Assembly: GCA_003427395.1 (NCBI GenBank)
Contig: BFEA01000909.1
Span: forward strand, 212,672-273,064
Direction of reading: 5' to 3'
DNA length: 60,393 nucleotides
Origin: Chara braunii
Lineage: Eukaryota; Streptophyta; Charophyceae; Charales; Characeae
The position numbers were made by a program, and so were the translations under genes. This document shows positions 22,823 through 35,875 of this stretch, piece by piece. Below the pieces are notes generated by a model that saw only the letters and a list, made by a program, of their open reading frames with translations, did no database searches and was not told the DNA's origin. Positions within the stretch are counted from its first letter, which is position 1; each line of letters begins with the position of its first letter.

Positions 22823-25800
22823 TGCGGCTGTTTTGTAACAGATATGCGAGGACCCTAAGGGGTCTTGCGAGCCTGTAAGGCTCGGATGCTTTCCATGCCG
22901 AATGTTTATGGCTGAGCTGTGGAGGGGGCCCATAAGTTGACCCCTCGGTTTGAGTCGTTTCATGTCTAAGTTAGAGAGACGGACCATAAGAAGGCCTCTT
23001 AGTTGGAGTTGTTCTATGGTTGAGACCCCTTCAGATTATGGAAGGTGGAAGAGTTGTTCACTGACAGACCCATCCCCAAAGGAGGGCGGGGCTGTAAGAA
23101 CCATGGCACGTGATAGTCTATCCTATAAGAAGAGAGGGATGGCTGGGAGACCTATTGAGAGAGACCTCCTTCATGTGAAAAGCGGTTAATAGATTTAATG
23201 ACATGGTAAGCAATGTTTGAGTGATACAGTCTGACGAAAGGAACCAAGATTACGGTCGGAACCATTGGTGGAACTGAGAAGGTCGCAAGTCAGTGCATAA
23301 AGATGTTCTGGGATGTGTGGTCTGTTGTCTCTGATCAAGTCAATAGGCCATAGCCTGGTATGAGCCTAGCGGTGAAATTATTTGTGATCGTGACACGGGG
23401 GCCGTGTTCCCTATGTTGTCCCATAGGGAGCTGGTAAACACCTATGAAAGTGAGACAGACCCCTGCGTAGTCCCGCAGTGGGCCTGTGGTTTGTTTTGCG
23501 ACGCACCGTCTAGACACCGGCGCTAATCCTAAGGCATATTGAGGAATACCAAGCTATACGGTAAAGGTTAGCACCTCTAGGGCGCAACCCCTATTGGATG
23601 GCTGCAAGCCAGCACAACGTGGCTGCGAGCCCACGTCTACCCACGGGGTAAGAGTTTAAGGGGTTATGCACGCCTCAGGGAATCCCGACCGTGTCGTGGG
23701 GTGTTGGGTTGGTGTTGTTTTCTTTCTTTTTTTTCTCTAGGGTCTACGGCCTACCCCTGCCTTTAGCCACCCGGCACTAGGCCGGCGGCCCGTGATTCCC
23801 ACTAGTAACCGTGGAAGGGGTGGGCAAGGAGACCGCGTGGCTTTTGGGGCCGCCACGGGGCATCGCACGGTCCGATCCGTTGGGACACTGGTATGAGATT
23901 GGGGCACAAAGATCCACAAGGAATCTGGTCGTGCGTTGCGCCAGGTGCATACGGAGAAGCAGGGGGGGCGTCGGCCGGTGTGGATCCTCCAGGATATCCC
24001 AGACATTGGAACGATACAGAGCGGGATTGCATGGCCATGCGCAAAAGGGGGGGTCCGACGATTGGACGTTTTCCTTTCCCCCGACATTCGAAGACCGTCG
24101 GGCCATACGGCGCGGGAAGGCCGAGGGCGTCAATAACAGGAAGGGAGTCGGGTTGGCCGCGGGAAGGCCAAGGGCGTCAAAATCAGGAAGGGAGTCGTTG
24201 GATACTTACCTTTTAGCCGCGTATGTGGCTGCCCCTCGCGGTCATAGTACCGCTCTTCTTCCCGCCCAAATCTTCGCCTCGCTCATGATGGTCGAGGCCT
24301 CGGTCGTTGCTCAAGGTGTGGCCTGAAGCTCGCGTTCATCATGGCGGCTTGGTAAGAAAGGGGGGAGTTACGGGCTGAGTACCTGTCTGTGGGCCAGAAA
24401 GTTAGCTGGTTGTTCTCCGGTGGGAACAACCTGCCTACAGAGGGAGGACGCAGAGAAGGACAAGGAAACGGGGGTGATGACATGAGGGTACGTACCTGAG
24501 CCTTATCGGACCAGCGGACCCAGCCGAATCCGCAAACAAAGATTGGAGGTGACAATCACTTGCCGGTCGGGCTGCTGGATGAACTAGAGCTGCTAAACAG
24601 CGTTGCGACATGGCGGGGTCTGCATCGTAAGCTGTTGCAGAGTCCAGCGGTTGTATGCAAGGTATTGATGGAAGCTGTTGCTGGGTTACTTGCCGAAGTA
24701 GCAACGAGCTGCTGCTGACTGTCATTGTCCGTTACGACCCGATTGCAAAATGCAGCTGGTATTGGGTTGGGGCACGATGGAATTACGGAACGGGAAGGGC
24801 AGATTGTGAAGTTGCAGCACCCTTGCTGCTCCTTTGCTGAGGATCCCACGGCTTGCCCTGACCACCACACTACGACAGTGTTTGCGAAGTCTACTGCGGA
24901 CTGTTGCGTCACTCTGGGTACAACTGTTGTCGCTATTGGTTGGGCACAGGGCATAACCAGTTGCTGACTGTGCCAAGACTGTTGCTGCATTCGAGGACTG
25001 TGACGACGGGATGCTGTGCTGTTGCCTGGTGCAATCGCGTGAGCCGCCGTATGCTTGCTACGCTGTGCACCGCTCTGCCTTTTGTGGTTGTGTCTCTAGC
25101 TGTGCGTCTTGCTGTCAACTGTGGCTGTGTGTTTTGCTACTGCAGTTGCTGAGTTGGCTGCGGGTTGGCTGTTTGCTGCAAAAGGCGGAAAGTGTGGGAA
25201 GGAGATGAAGTCAGGGGCTTGAGAGGAGGGGCAAATGCTGCGATTTGAGAGCTCGCCAGGGGATTGATTGCGGCAGTTTGACCCAGGATTGGCCAAGCTG
25301 CGATTGTTGGCCGCCATTGCGGGACCCTCAGGCGATCGAAGGTATTAAGGCCCTCTCCCGCGAGTCTGAGTGCACCATTCTTGTATCTGAGAGACTAAAC
25401 CTTTCTACTTCTGCCCTTCTTTCTCTAAATCTAGTCCATTGGTTTTGAGAGGAAGGCGGCAGGTGGGATTGCAACCCGTAATCCGTGCCAAGGCCTTTGT
25501 GGGAGGTTGCCCCACCGATTGCGGGAGCTCTGCCGGAGCCTAGGCGAGGCTCTGGAGGCAGGGAACTGAAAGGTAACCATTTGCTTTCCCTCTATATACC
25601 CTGACATAACCCCTACCTGTACATCTTGCTGTGTTTGACTGAGTATGTTGCGTGTACCCCTATTTTGACTTTGGATTGACGGGTAGGGCACAAGTCAGAT
25701 TAAATAAAGGAATGTGTGTGCAATCGCAGTTTCAGTTTGTTGATTGCCTGAAGGCAGATTGTGAACACAAGGGGGTTGCATCTGGGGGAAGGGTAGGGTG

Positions 25801-28800
25801 AAAGGTGGTTTTGCTTGAGCCTGAATGGGTCCTATGGGGTCAGACATGTCCATAAGATTGGACGGCCTGACCGCTGTGCTTTATTTTCAAAATGCCTGGA
25901 GGGTCTGACCAGTTTCACAAGATTGGACGGTCTGATTGCGCTGAATTGCGAGGGTTTGCCTGTGGTTGACTTTTCAGGGGCCGAACCTGTACCATAAGAT
26001 TGGAGGGTTTGGCTGCCATGTTTGGTTGGGGGTTGTTCTGTTTCTTTTGTTTTTGGTCGAGGAGGTCTCAGCAAGTCCATAAGATTGGACGGCTCAGCCC
26101 CTTCCTGTTTTGTTCTGATGGGGTAACTCTTGCTGAGAGCGAAGCATGTCCATAAGATTGGACGACTTTGGACTCATGCCACACACAGTAGGATCAGAGA
26201 GAAACGAACCCGACAGAGGACCAGACCAGTTTCGTAAGATTGGAGGGTCTGGCCCAATGCCTCGCACATGTTGGAACCCAAAAGATTAAATTTTGGCTAT
26301 ACCTTATACTATCCTATGTATGAACAGGCTAGCCAAGCATGCGTTCCATAAGATTATACGGTCTGGCTATAGCTTATCATGAAATGAAGAGAGTATAACT
26401 AAGAGTATAACTAAAGGTAACCCTGGGCAGGCCAGGCCTTGTTCTAAGATGAACGACTCAGTCCTACGCCCAACAGTTAAACACTAAGCGCAGAAAGATA
26501 TATATAATCTGGATATTAAAGAGCTCCCGGTGGCTGAGCCTTGCTTATAAGATGAACGCCTTAATCATACGCCCAAAGGAAGAAAAAAGTAGTCGTGCAA
26601 CCTGTTCGTGTATACTTAATGGCTGAGTCAGGCATGTTCCATAAGATTGGACGATTTGACTTTATGCCTTATGTAAGTGGGGTATAAGGGATAAAGCATT
26701 GAGAGATCATGAACTATTGTCTGTTCATGTATGCTTTGGGATGGTGAGAGTACTTACCTTTGTGGCTTGGCATTGCATGTGACCGAGTGAGGCTACTACT
26801 TGGGTTGAGTTTTAGTTTGACAGGTAGTCGCTTTAGAGGCTCGCCACATGCTAGAGCGATAGGAGTTAGTTTCAATTTCTGCATTCTCTTGGCTAACTTT
26901 ATTTTTCTTAGGTCAATTCTCGCATTTTCTAGGATCTTTTATTATACTTGGCTTTGTATAAATTTTGGTAAGCTACTTTCTCTACGGGAAGCGCTGCCGA
27001 AATTTCAGCAAATCCAACTTGTCTAAAGTTTATATATGACTTAGTAAAAATTTGGAAAGCCTCATTATCTAAAGGGAGTGCTGCCCAAATTTTTGCTAAT
27101 TCGGAGAGTTAGACAAAATTGAACTTTAGAAAGTCAAAGACTATTTCTGTTTTCCATATTTGGCCTGCTATAAATTCTGGAAAGGCACTTTTCTTACGGG
27201 AAGCGCTGCCGAAATCTTCTTGATTTAGAGGAGTTATATTATATCTTGACAGGGGACGATTTTGGCGATCCACTCTATATAGGAGAGATCATGCCAGGAT
27301 CTACCTTTGCTTTGGGCACCGCTTAAGGGTAGACTCAGGCCTAGTGAGCCAGGATGATTTGAGTGAGAATGTATTATGGAGTTGTATCTCCATACACTTA
27401 TGAATTTAGCTTGGGGATTGGCCTGTCCTGTGTTACAGGTCCTCTTGGTCGCTTGATTCAAAATTTGGACTAGATTCAACTTGATCTTACAAGGATCATC
27501 TTCTATTATCACTGATAACAGGTCGGTTGCCGATTCGTCGGTTTACGATTCAATTCCAACTCGCTTTCCATACTCAACCTAAAAGGCTCTGGCCCTGGTG
27601 ACTTTATTGTTTGTTAAGGGTTTTACCCAGACTTTTATTGAATGGTCATTTGACAAAGGTGCTGAGTATTTAATTTTGGTTGGTTGGATCGGAGATTGGG
27701 GCTTGCATGGCTAAAGCGAGGGGTATGAGTATAGAGAATGGTTGGGGCTGACTCCGTGTAGTGCGTGGTTTGTTGTTCAATTCCCTGATGTGATTGCAGG
27801 TAGGCCCTGTGGTTCGGAATTTGGAATTAGATTGCCTGCGATCCCATATATATATGTACATACGGTCATGAGGAGTCCCACTGTGCCTATGAAAAGTGAT
27901 CGTCGCAACTCTATCTCCCTTGTGTGTGTATGCATGGGTGTACTTACGCTGGGTGTTCGCGGAACCTAAGGGGCCCCGTACAAAAAAGTATACTTAAAGG
28001 CTAAGATGGAGGGGACACAAGGGAGGTCCTTCCCTCTAATTTTATTGCTTCTTAGGGGATTCCTTAGTCAGACGTTAGTCCTAGGCTGGGACTCAAGGTC
28101 CTTGTCCAGGGCATTCCAAACCCCGGACTTTCCAGGGGAGGGACTCCCCCTCGTGCAGAGCCTACCTTCACTGCCCGTCGAGACACCCGACCCTGAAGGC
28201 GGAGGTGTCGCAAGGGTCGAAGGACGCGTCCTTCAGTCGTTCAATATTGTGAGGGGTAACCCCTCGCAATATATTCCTTCAGCCATTCAATATCGCGAGG
28301 CCGGAGTCGCGATTACCACATATGACTGGCATCGTTGGTTGGTATAGGACTGGCCAGCGGTCGCGCGACTTTATGTTAAGATTCTGCGCGTGCCGCTTCG
28401 CCGCACCAGCGTCTAAAGGTTATGGGATCGCGGGGCTCGCCCGTAGACACGAACGCTTGGGATTGTTGTGGGCCGTGGGCACCACTCGAAGACGGGGCAG
28501 GTACCGCAAGGATCATGACCCCGGTTGGAACAAGGGAATCCTCGGCCTATTCGTTTTGCTTTTTAGAGTTTTTATGGTTGGACGTTATAGTCCGTGGCAG
28601 CCGTCAAAGTCAAACCCATTGACTTTTGCCCAGACCTGGAGTAGGACTTACCTTCAGGGCCGCAAGAAACGACTCCCACCACAGGTATGGACCTGTGTAC
28701 CACCCGCTCTGCATAAGGTGCAGAAAAGGGTGTGTGATCTTCAACCACGCATGGCGGTTGTCAGGCGTCGAGAGATTAACCCTCAAGGTGAGTGTCAGCC

Positions 28801-29516
28801 GACACTTGAGTGTCGAACGCGACCCTCGAGATTAACGAGGCCCTCGCGAATATGGGCACTACATAGTACGCCATCATTGTGATTGTTTTCGTACGCCTGC
28901 ATTGCGAGTCAATATGAGTTGGCCCAGCGTCCGCGCGCTTTTATACCAAGTCTCGCGCGCGACGCCTATTCGATTTCCGCGTCGAAAAATTATGGGACAG
29001 CTACTAAGGGACTAAGACTGTTGTCGCGTTGTTCGATGTGTGTGTGTGTATTTTATTTTTTTGTTCGTAGAGTGGTGTGCGCATGGTGTGTGGGATGCGT
29101 CCTAGTCGACTGACGACGAGTCGCGCTTGAGACCTCAGCCCCCCCCAAGATGTCGGTTCGTGTGCGGGTTCGATAGGCGTATTACCGCGCTTACCCCTAC
29201 AGCGAACGAGAAACGCCCTCGGATGGTCCACCTCTGCGAATGCAACCGAGTAGCTTTCGTACTGTGGACTGGTAGCTCGGCGGGGATACGCCCACCGAAG
29301 GGAGGCGACAGCTCCCGTATGGTGGAGGTAAGTTGTGCCTCACGTAGGCCCTATCCTTTCGTAGGGGCTTGCGAGAGGTATGGCTGGCGCACTCGGTCGG
29401 AGCGGCCTAAGGAAGCTCCATTCGTGGGTTCGTGATGAGGTTGGTCCAACTCCTGCGTGACGCGGCCGAGAGGGTCCCGCGCTGCCACGTGCGGTGCCGG
29501 ACCGATGCGCCCGACA
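22823..29516 (+). mobile_element. 3' LTR of the Ty3/Gypsy-type element (about 6.7 kb)
   Basis: It starts with TG just after the polypurine tract and ends with the same CGACA terminus as the 5' LTR. At about 6.7 kb it is far longer than usual LTRs. It has no coding region, carries a TATA-like box (about 25592), a ten-unit hairpin array (25838-26665) and at least one more hairpin of the same type near its 5' end (22922-22946, GAGGGG/CCCCTC around a TAAGTT loop). The 860 bp before 23683 have no counterpart in the 5' LTR. An alternative is that the LTR begins at 23683, but no polypurine tract or clean TG start lies there. Confidence 0.7.
25838..26665 (+). repeat. Hairpin array B in the 3' LTR (10 units)
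   Basis: Apical loops (TAAGAT, once CAAGAT) start at 25853, 25918, 25995, 26080, 26153, 26235, 26349, 26445, 26548 and 26642. Inner stems include GTCCA/TGGAC, CCA/TGG and GTTC/GAAC. Outer stems differ in sequence but pair in many units: GGTCAG/CTGACC, GCCGAACC/GGTTTGGC, CCAGACC/GGTCTGG and TAGCC/GGCTA. Units lie 65-115 bp apart. Confidence 0.75.
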
Positions 29517-30394
29517 GCGGTATATCTCCAAGTCGTGGGCACTAAGCTTGCCCTCGGATTACCCTCGGACCATAAGCTGCAAAGATTGGCAGCGGGGCGA
29601 ACCGATAGCGCCACGGAGCTGCAAGAGACCGCAGCTGGGGCGAGCTGAAACCACAGCGAGGCAAGCAGAGGGCACTGCAGGGCACGTAGAGAGCTTAGCT
29701 GGGGGCAGTACAGCAGAGGCCAGGCGGAGCTGCAAGAACCGACTGCGGACACAAAAAGAAGGAAGGAACCGGGATGGGTTGGCGCACAGGGTACATTCGC
29801 AATAGGGGGAAAGCGGGGAGCCACAGAGTGAGGAGAGAGGAGCAGCGACGAGCGCTGAGGCAGTGGGGTGTGAGGCAACCAAGAGGAGATTGAACCTGGC
29901 GCGAATTCGCGCCGAGGGCAGTCGAGGTGGTGGAAAAAAGAACCGAACGAGACAAGTGGGAGACTGCTGCAGCGGGCGTTCACTCGAGATCTTCCCCACT
30001 TTTGTCCCCAGGGTCTCGTTTGCATACCGCCAAGATCTGCGCTGGGGGTCGTACCACCTAGACTTAGAGGTAGGCCTCGCAGCGCCCTCTTACTCAGTAC
30101 AGCGCTGAAGCTGCCGCGGCCGAGCATATGAGGGGCGCTCCAACGCTATCATCGCAGGGCAGACCGGGCCGACAGGTGAGTTGTCACGAAGCTTCTCAGC
30201 GGATTTTGACATCGGTGAGCACCGTCTCATTCGTCAGTATCGATTGGGTGGGGTATGTGTTAACGCACAGCTTGGCACAAAGACGAAGGCGAAGGGAACT
30301 GGCGAATGAACCCGGGCGTGAAGCAGTGCCGGGTGCGTGCAAATTGGATACGGGCTATGGCAGAAGCGAGCAAAGTAGGTGGAAGCAGAAAAAT

Positions 30395-30795
30395 GTAAAG
30401 CCCGCCCGATCCTTGACGAAATTGGGCGAGGAGAGGAACGAGTATGGGTTTTTAGATAAGGCGAATCCGACTATGTAGTTAGTTTTGGAAGAAGGGTAGT
30501 AGGATAGAGGGTTGAAGAAGAAAGCGCTGCGCTGAGGATGGCGGAAGTGGAGCAAACGAAGGAGAAGAGTTATTTATCTCGCTCGTTTCTTGATGAAATC
30601 GGGCGGGTAAGGACTCGAATTGGGGGTTTTCGGGCTTGGCGACCCCTATTCTGAAGTGAGAACCAGCGAAATGTTAGTAAAAGAGGAGTTAGATGGAACA
30701 TGCAGTGCGTGGTGGTGGCGAGACATAAAGATATGGTGTGAAAAAAAAGAGGTTACTCTCTCGATTCTCTGAGGAATCGAGCGAGTGAAGAGGCC
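30395..30795 (+). repeat. Tandem hairpin units of the YTGAnGAA type (3 units)
   Basis: Three units lie about 180 bp apart near 30400, 30575 and 30760. Stems are CGCCCGAT/ATTGGGCG, GCTCG+TTTC/GAAA+CGGGC with one bulge, and CTCGATTC/GAATCGAG. Loops contain TTGACGAA, TTGATGAA or CTGAGGAA. Each is followed by a conserved block with GGCGACC or GTTAGTA. Confidence 0.55.
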
Positions 30796-32779
30796 GGTCA
30801 AGGGTTTTAAGGTGCTATGGAAAAGACGGTTGGATCAAATTCTTGTTTAAAGTAATGACATGACATCTACGAGAGATAGGAGCTGCGTAGTGAAAACAGA
30901 GATGTATCTTCTCGTGTTTTCGGGGTAGGTTCATACCTATTGTTTCTTTCTTTCTTTATTATTTTTTATTTTATTCTATTCTTTTTTGTATGTGTACTCG
31001 TGCGAAGCATCGTACTCCTTGTGTCGGGTTTCGATGCAGTTGTTTGGCACGTTGACTGCTTAGGCGTTGCTGGCTTGGGTGCATACCGCCATGGTTATGG
31101 ATACGACTCCCGTTCAGGCGCAATTTGCCCCCACACCGGCCATTGTGACTACGTTTGTGGTCTGTACCCGGGCGCAACTCATCAATGTTTGGCGGAGGAT
31201 TGGTATCTCGGTCGTTCATAATCCTTGCCACCTAACCTCGGAATATACTTGGCCAAATTAAGCGGCCAGGCACATCCATGGAGTGTGCATTGGTCGAGTT
31301 TGAGGAGCAGGCGGTGAGCAGGTGGGGGTGGGGAGCGAGGCTACTTACTAGGTCAGCGCATCTGTGATCGTGAGGGAGGACAGCTAGTCCGTGTTGGGAA
31401 CTGGGAGAGAGGCCAACCTACCGTAGCCAAAGTAGGCATGTACCTGGTCTTGGTGGTGGTCTGTGAAGTTGACATCCTCAGGCATTCCGTGTTGCTGCTG
31501 CTGATGTCGAGTACATTGCCGATACATAGGCTGCTACTAATTGCGTGGCAGTAGCCTGAGCACTAAGAGGCTAGTAAGAGCCGAGTGGGAAGGAAAGCCC
31601 TGGATACGTATGTTGGCACTGACGAGAGTATACTCTCGTTGGCCTCCGAATTCGGTGTCTCGGTTTCCCGGTCAACTAAGTGATTTTGTCTGCTACGGAT
31701 GAGACTTCAAAACTGTTAATACTGGTGTCCCGCTGCTAAAACCGGTGTTACTATTGTGCTTTTCTCTGCTGCTCAATATTTTAGTGCTGGTTTCCGCTGC
31801 TCCTACGTCGAGTTTCGTGCCTGAGGTTTCCGCTGCTCCTACGCCGCGGTCAACCAGCCTGTCGCGCGGAGTGTTCGGAAGTGAATAACAAGTTTGAAGA
31901 GTTACTTTTGACAGCGACATGCCCATACCGCTGAGTGAGGCTGAGGTTTGCCTGCTAGCAAACACGCTATTCGTGCTGTAGGACGGAACGGCAAGGAGTT
32001 GTGTTGAGGTTTGCCTGCTAGCAAACACGCTATTCGTGCTGTTGACAATTGTCTAGCACACTGTTCGCTCCATCAGGCGGAGTGGCTAGAAGAGAGTTGT
32101 AAGCTTGTAGATTTACCGGTGACGGATGTACCTTGGGTCATGAGTTATGCGGAGGGACTGAGAAAGGGGGAGATTTATGGAGTTGAAGAACCGTCAGAAG
32201 GACAACAGCAGGCAGTTTGACTCCAGGTTGACCAAGCTGCTGCGCATTCAGGCTACCATTGCGGGGCCCTCAGGCGATTGAAGGTAACAAGACCCTCTCC
32301 TAAGAGTTGAGTTGTCCCCCTCTTGTATCTCGAGAGTCAGAAACCCCTCACTCTATCCTTCTTACTCTCAGTTTAATCCTGCTTACGAGAGGAAGGCGGC
32401 AGGCGGGATTGCAACCCGTAGGACCACAGCAAGACTCTGTGGGGAGTCAGCCCACCGATTGCGGGAGCTCTGCCGGAGCTCAGGAGGAGTTCTGGAGGCA
32501 GGGAATGGAAAGGTAATCATTGCTCTCCTCTATAAACCCGGATTATAACCTTATATGTACTACCTATTGTGTTTTGACTGAATATACTGCTTGCATTATA
32601 CTTTGACTTTGAGTTTGACTTCAGGACACAAACCAGACTTAAGTAAAGGAAGGCTTCTCTAATCTCAGTTTCGACTTTGTTGTATTGGCTGAAAGCAGAT
32701 TGTAAAAAGAGATTGCATCTGGGGGAGGGCAGGATGGAAGGTTGTTTTGTATGAAGGTTGACTGGGTCATTGAGGCTGG

Positions 32780-33560
32780 GAAGTCCCCATGAGTTTGGGG
32801 AGACCTAGTGCTGTGATTTTGCATGGAAAGTCAGGTTGTTCTATAAGTTTAGGTGGCTTAACTGCTCTGACTTGCGAGAGTTTGACTGTGGTTGATTTTT
32901 CAGGGACCAAGTGCGTTCTATAAGTTTAGGTGTCTTGGTCGCCTTGTTTAATTTGGGTTTTCCCCCTGTTTATTTGGTTCTGAACGAGGAGGTCTGAGTC
33001 GTTCTATAAGTTTAGGTGGCTTAGCCTCTTCCTGCTTTTATTTTGAGAGAATGAACCTGACAGAGGGCAGATCGTTCTGTACATTCAAGTGATCTAGCCC
33101 AATGCCTCGCACATAATGGATCAGAGGGGAACGAATCAGGCAGAGGGTTAGACTGTTCTGTAAGTTCAGGTGGTCTGACTCAAAGCCCGCGCATGCTGGA
33201 ACCCAAAGGTTGTAATTTGGCTATACTTTACTATTACTCTATTTAAGAACATGCTAATCAGACCGTTCTATAACTTTAGGTGGTCTGACTATAGCCTATC
33301 ACAACTTGAAGAGAGTATAATTCAGAATAAAACTGGTGGTAAATTGGGGCAGGCTGGACTTAAGTTAGTTCATTCATATGCAGCCTTAGAAGACAAAGGG
33401 GAAGACAAATATATATAACTTTGATATCTTAAACAGTTCACGGCGACTAGAGTGGTCTAGTCATATGCCCAAAGAAGAGAGTAGTTCTGCCCTCTGTTTT
33501 GTGTATACTCTTTGGCTGAGTTAGACACATTCCATAAGTTTGGGTGACCTGACTTTATGC
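32780..33560 (+). repeat. Hairpin array C in the diverged LTR (at least 8 units)
   Basis: Apical loops are mostly TAAGTT (32844, 32921, 33007, 33161), with the variants TGAGTT (32790), TACATT (33080) and TAACTT (33271). Inner stems are CCCCA/TGGGG, CTA/TAG, CTG/CAG and CCA/TGG. Outer stems include GACCAAG/CTTGGTC, AGATC/GATCT, TCAGACC/GGTCTGA, GTTAGAC/GTCTGAC and CTGAG/CTTAG, the last two with G.U pairs. Confidence 0.7.
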
Positions 33561-35875
33561 CTTACGTAAGCTGGGTATGAAGGGTTAAATTACCGAAAGA
33601 CTGTGAACTATTGTTTGCCCAGATGAACTTGGGATGGTGAGAGTACTTACCTTCGTGGTTTGGTCTGCATGTGACTGGGTGAGGCTACTAGTCAGTCTGA
33701 GTTTCAGTTTGATAGGTAGTTACTTTAGTCGTTCGCCACGTGCCATATGAGTTAGTTTCAATTCCTGCATTTTCTGAGCTATTTTTTTTTACTTAGGTCA
33801 ATTTCCGCATTTTTTGAGATCATTTGTTATACTTGGCTTTGTATAAATTTTGGTAAGCTACTTTATCTACGGGAAGCGCTGCCGAAATTTTTGCAAATCC
33901 AAGGAGTTAGTCAAATTTTGACTTTTCAAAGTTCAACTTGTCTAAAGTTCATATATGGCTTAGTAAAAATATGAGAAATCTTCTTTTCTAAATGGAGTGC
34001 TGCCCAAATTTTTGCTAATTCAGGGAGTTAGACCAAATTGGACTTTGGAAAGTCAAAGACTACTCCTGTTTTCATATTCGGGCTGGTATAAGTTCTGAAA
34101 AGACACTTTTCCTACGGAAAGCGCTGCCGAAATTTCCTTAGTTTAAAGGAGATAGATTATATTTTGACAGGTGGCGACTCTGGCGATCCACTCTGTATGG
34201 GGGAGATTCCGCCGTAGGCCTACCTTTCTTTGGGCACCGGCTTAGAGATAGACCTAAGCTTGGTTATCAGGAGAGTCTTGAGTGAAGACGTGTCATAGGG
34301 GTTTGATCTCCATACGTTGACGATTTAGCTTGAACATTGATCTATCGCAAGATACAGGTCTTCCTTGGACGTTCGATTCAAGATTTGAACTACCTTCTGT
34401 TTGGTCCTACGAGGATCATCTTCAGTTCTCACTGATAACAGGTCGGTTGGTTGATCGCCGACTTGTCGGCTCATAACATAACTTTGCTTACACCTGTACC
34501 TCAGCTTGATTGTCCTAGCCCTGTGATTTGATATGTTTCTTTGAGGGTTTTAACCGCACTTCTTTTAAATAGCCATTATAAAGAACTATGAAATTTATGG
34601 AAAGTTGAACTATGACTGGGGCTTGATTGTGTGAGGTGTGGTGTGAGATACAGGAAACAGTAAAATTGATCACATTGATGTATGGCAATGTGGTTATTGT
34701 GTGTGCCTGTGCTTTATGCAGGTTAGCATTTTGGAGCTTGGTATATGGACCATACTTTGGAGACAGTGAGAATGACAATTATGTGTCGCACGATCTATAT
34801 ACCTTATGGGTTTATGTTTCCCCCTTTCTTTTGTTTGTTATCTCGAGCCTTGATTTGATTATGGAGTATTGGGATGCTTGTTTATTTATTGTTTGATTTT
34901 GCTTGTTAATTTTTATGGTTGGACGTTATAGTCCGTAGCAACCGTCAAAGTCAAACCCCTTGACTTCTGTCCAGGCCTAGAGTGGGGCTCATCTCCAGGG
35001 CAGTAAGAAACGACCGCCACTACAGGTAGGGATCTGTGTACCACCCACTCTGCACAGGGTGCAGAAGAGGGTGTGTGGTCTTCAACCGCGCACGGCAGTT
35101 GTCTGGCGCCGAAAGATTAACCCCTCGAGGCGCGTGTCAGCCGACACTTGAGTGTCGAACGCGACCTTGGAGACTAATGAGGGTCGCGTGAGTATGGGTA
35201 CTACACAGTACGCCATCACTTCGATCGCTTGCGTACTCTTGCATTGCGTGTCGATATGAGTTGGCCCTGCGTGCACACGGTTTTATACAAAGTCTCGCGC
35301 GCGACGCTTATCCGATTTTCGCATCGACAAGTTATGGGATGGCTACTAAGGGACTAGGAGTGTTGTCACGTTATTTCGATGTGTGCATGTCTGTGTTTTA
35401 TTTCTTTGTGCTCGTAGAGTGAAGTGTGCGTGGTGAGTAGGATACGTCCTAGTCGACCGACGACGGGCCGAGCTTGGGACTTCAGCCCCCCCGAGTTGAC
35501 GGTTCGCGTGCGGGTCCGATAGAGGCGTATTACCACGTGTACCCCCTATGCTACAGCGAACGAGAAAAGCCCTCGGCTGGTCCACCTCTGCGATTGCAGC
35601 TGATCAGCTTTCGTACTGTGGACTGGTAGCTCGGCGGGGATACGCCCACCGAAGGGAGGTGACAGCTCCCTCAAGGTTGAGCTAAGTCGTGCCTCGCGTA
35701 GGCCATATCCTGTCGTAGGGGTTCGCGAGAGGTATGGCTGGCGCACTCGGCCGGAGCAGCTTATGGAAGCTCCATGTATGTATCGCAACAAGGATTAAGA
35801 TCCAACTCCTGCGTGACGCGGCCGGGAGGGTCTCGCGCTGCCCTTGAGTGGTGCCAGACCAATGCGCTCGACATC

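Larger units (their letters stand above)
29640..35873 (+). mobile_element. Diverged solo-LTR-like element
   Basis: From about 32215 to 34440 and from 34912 to 35873 this region aligns with the 3' LTR at clearly lower identity. It ends at the same CGACA terminus (35873), but no primer-binding site follows. The first part (about 29640-31000) carries hairpin units like those at 5120-5300, so it is probably the 5' half of the same LTR. The left border is uncertain. It abuts the 3' LTR of the main element almost directly, which suggests nesting or recombination between related elements. No coding region is visible. Confidence 0.55.
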
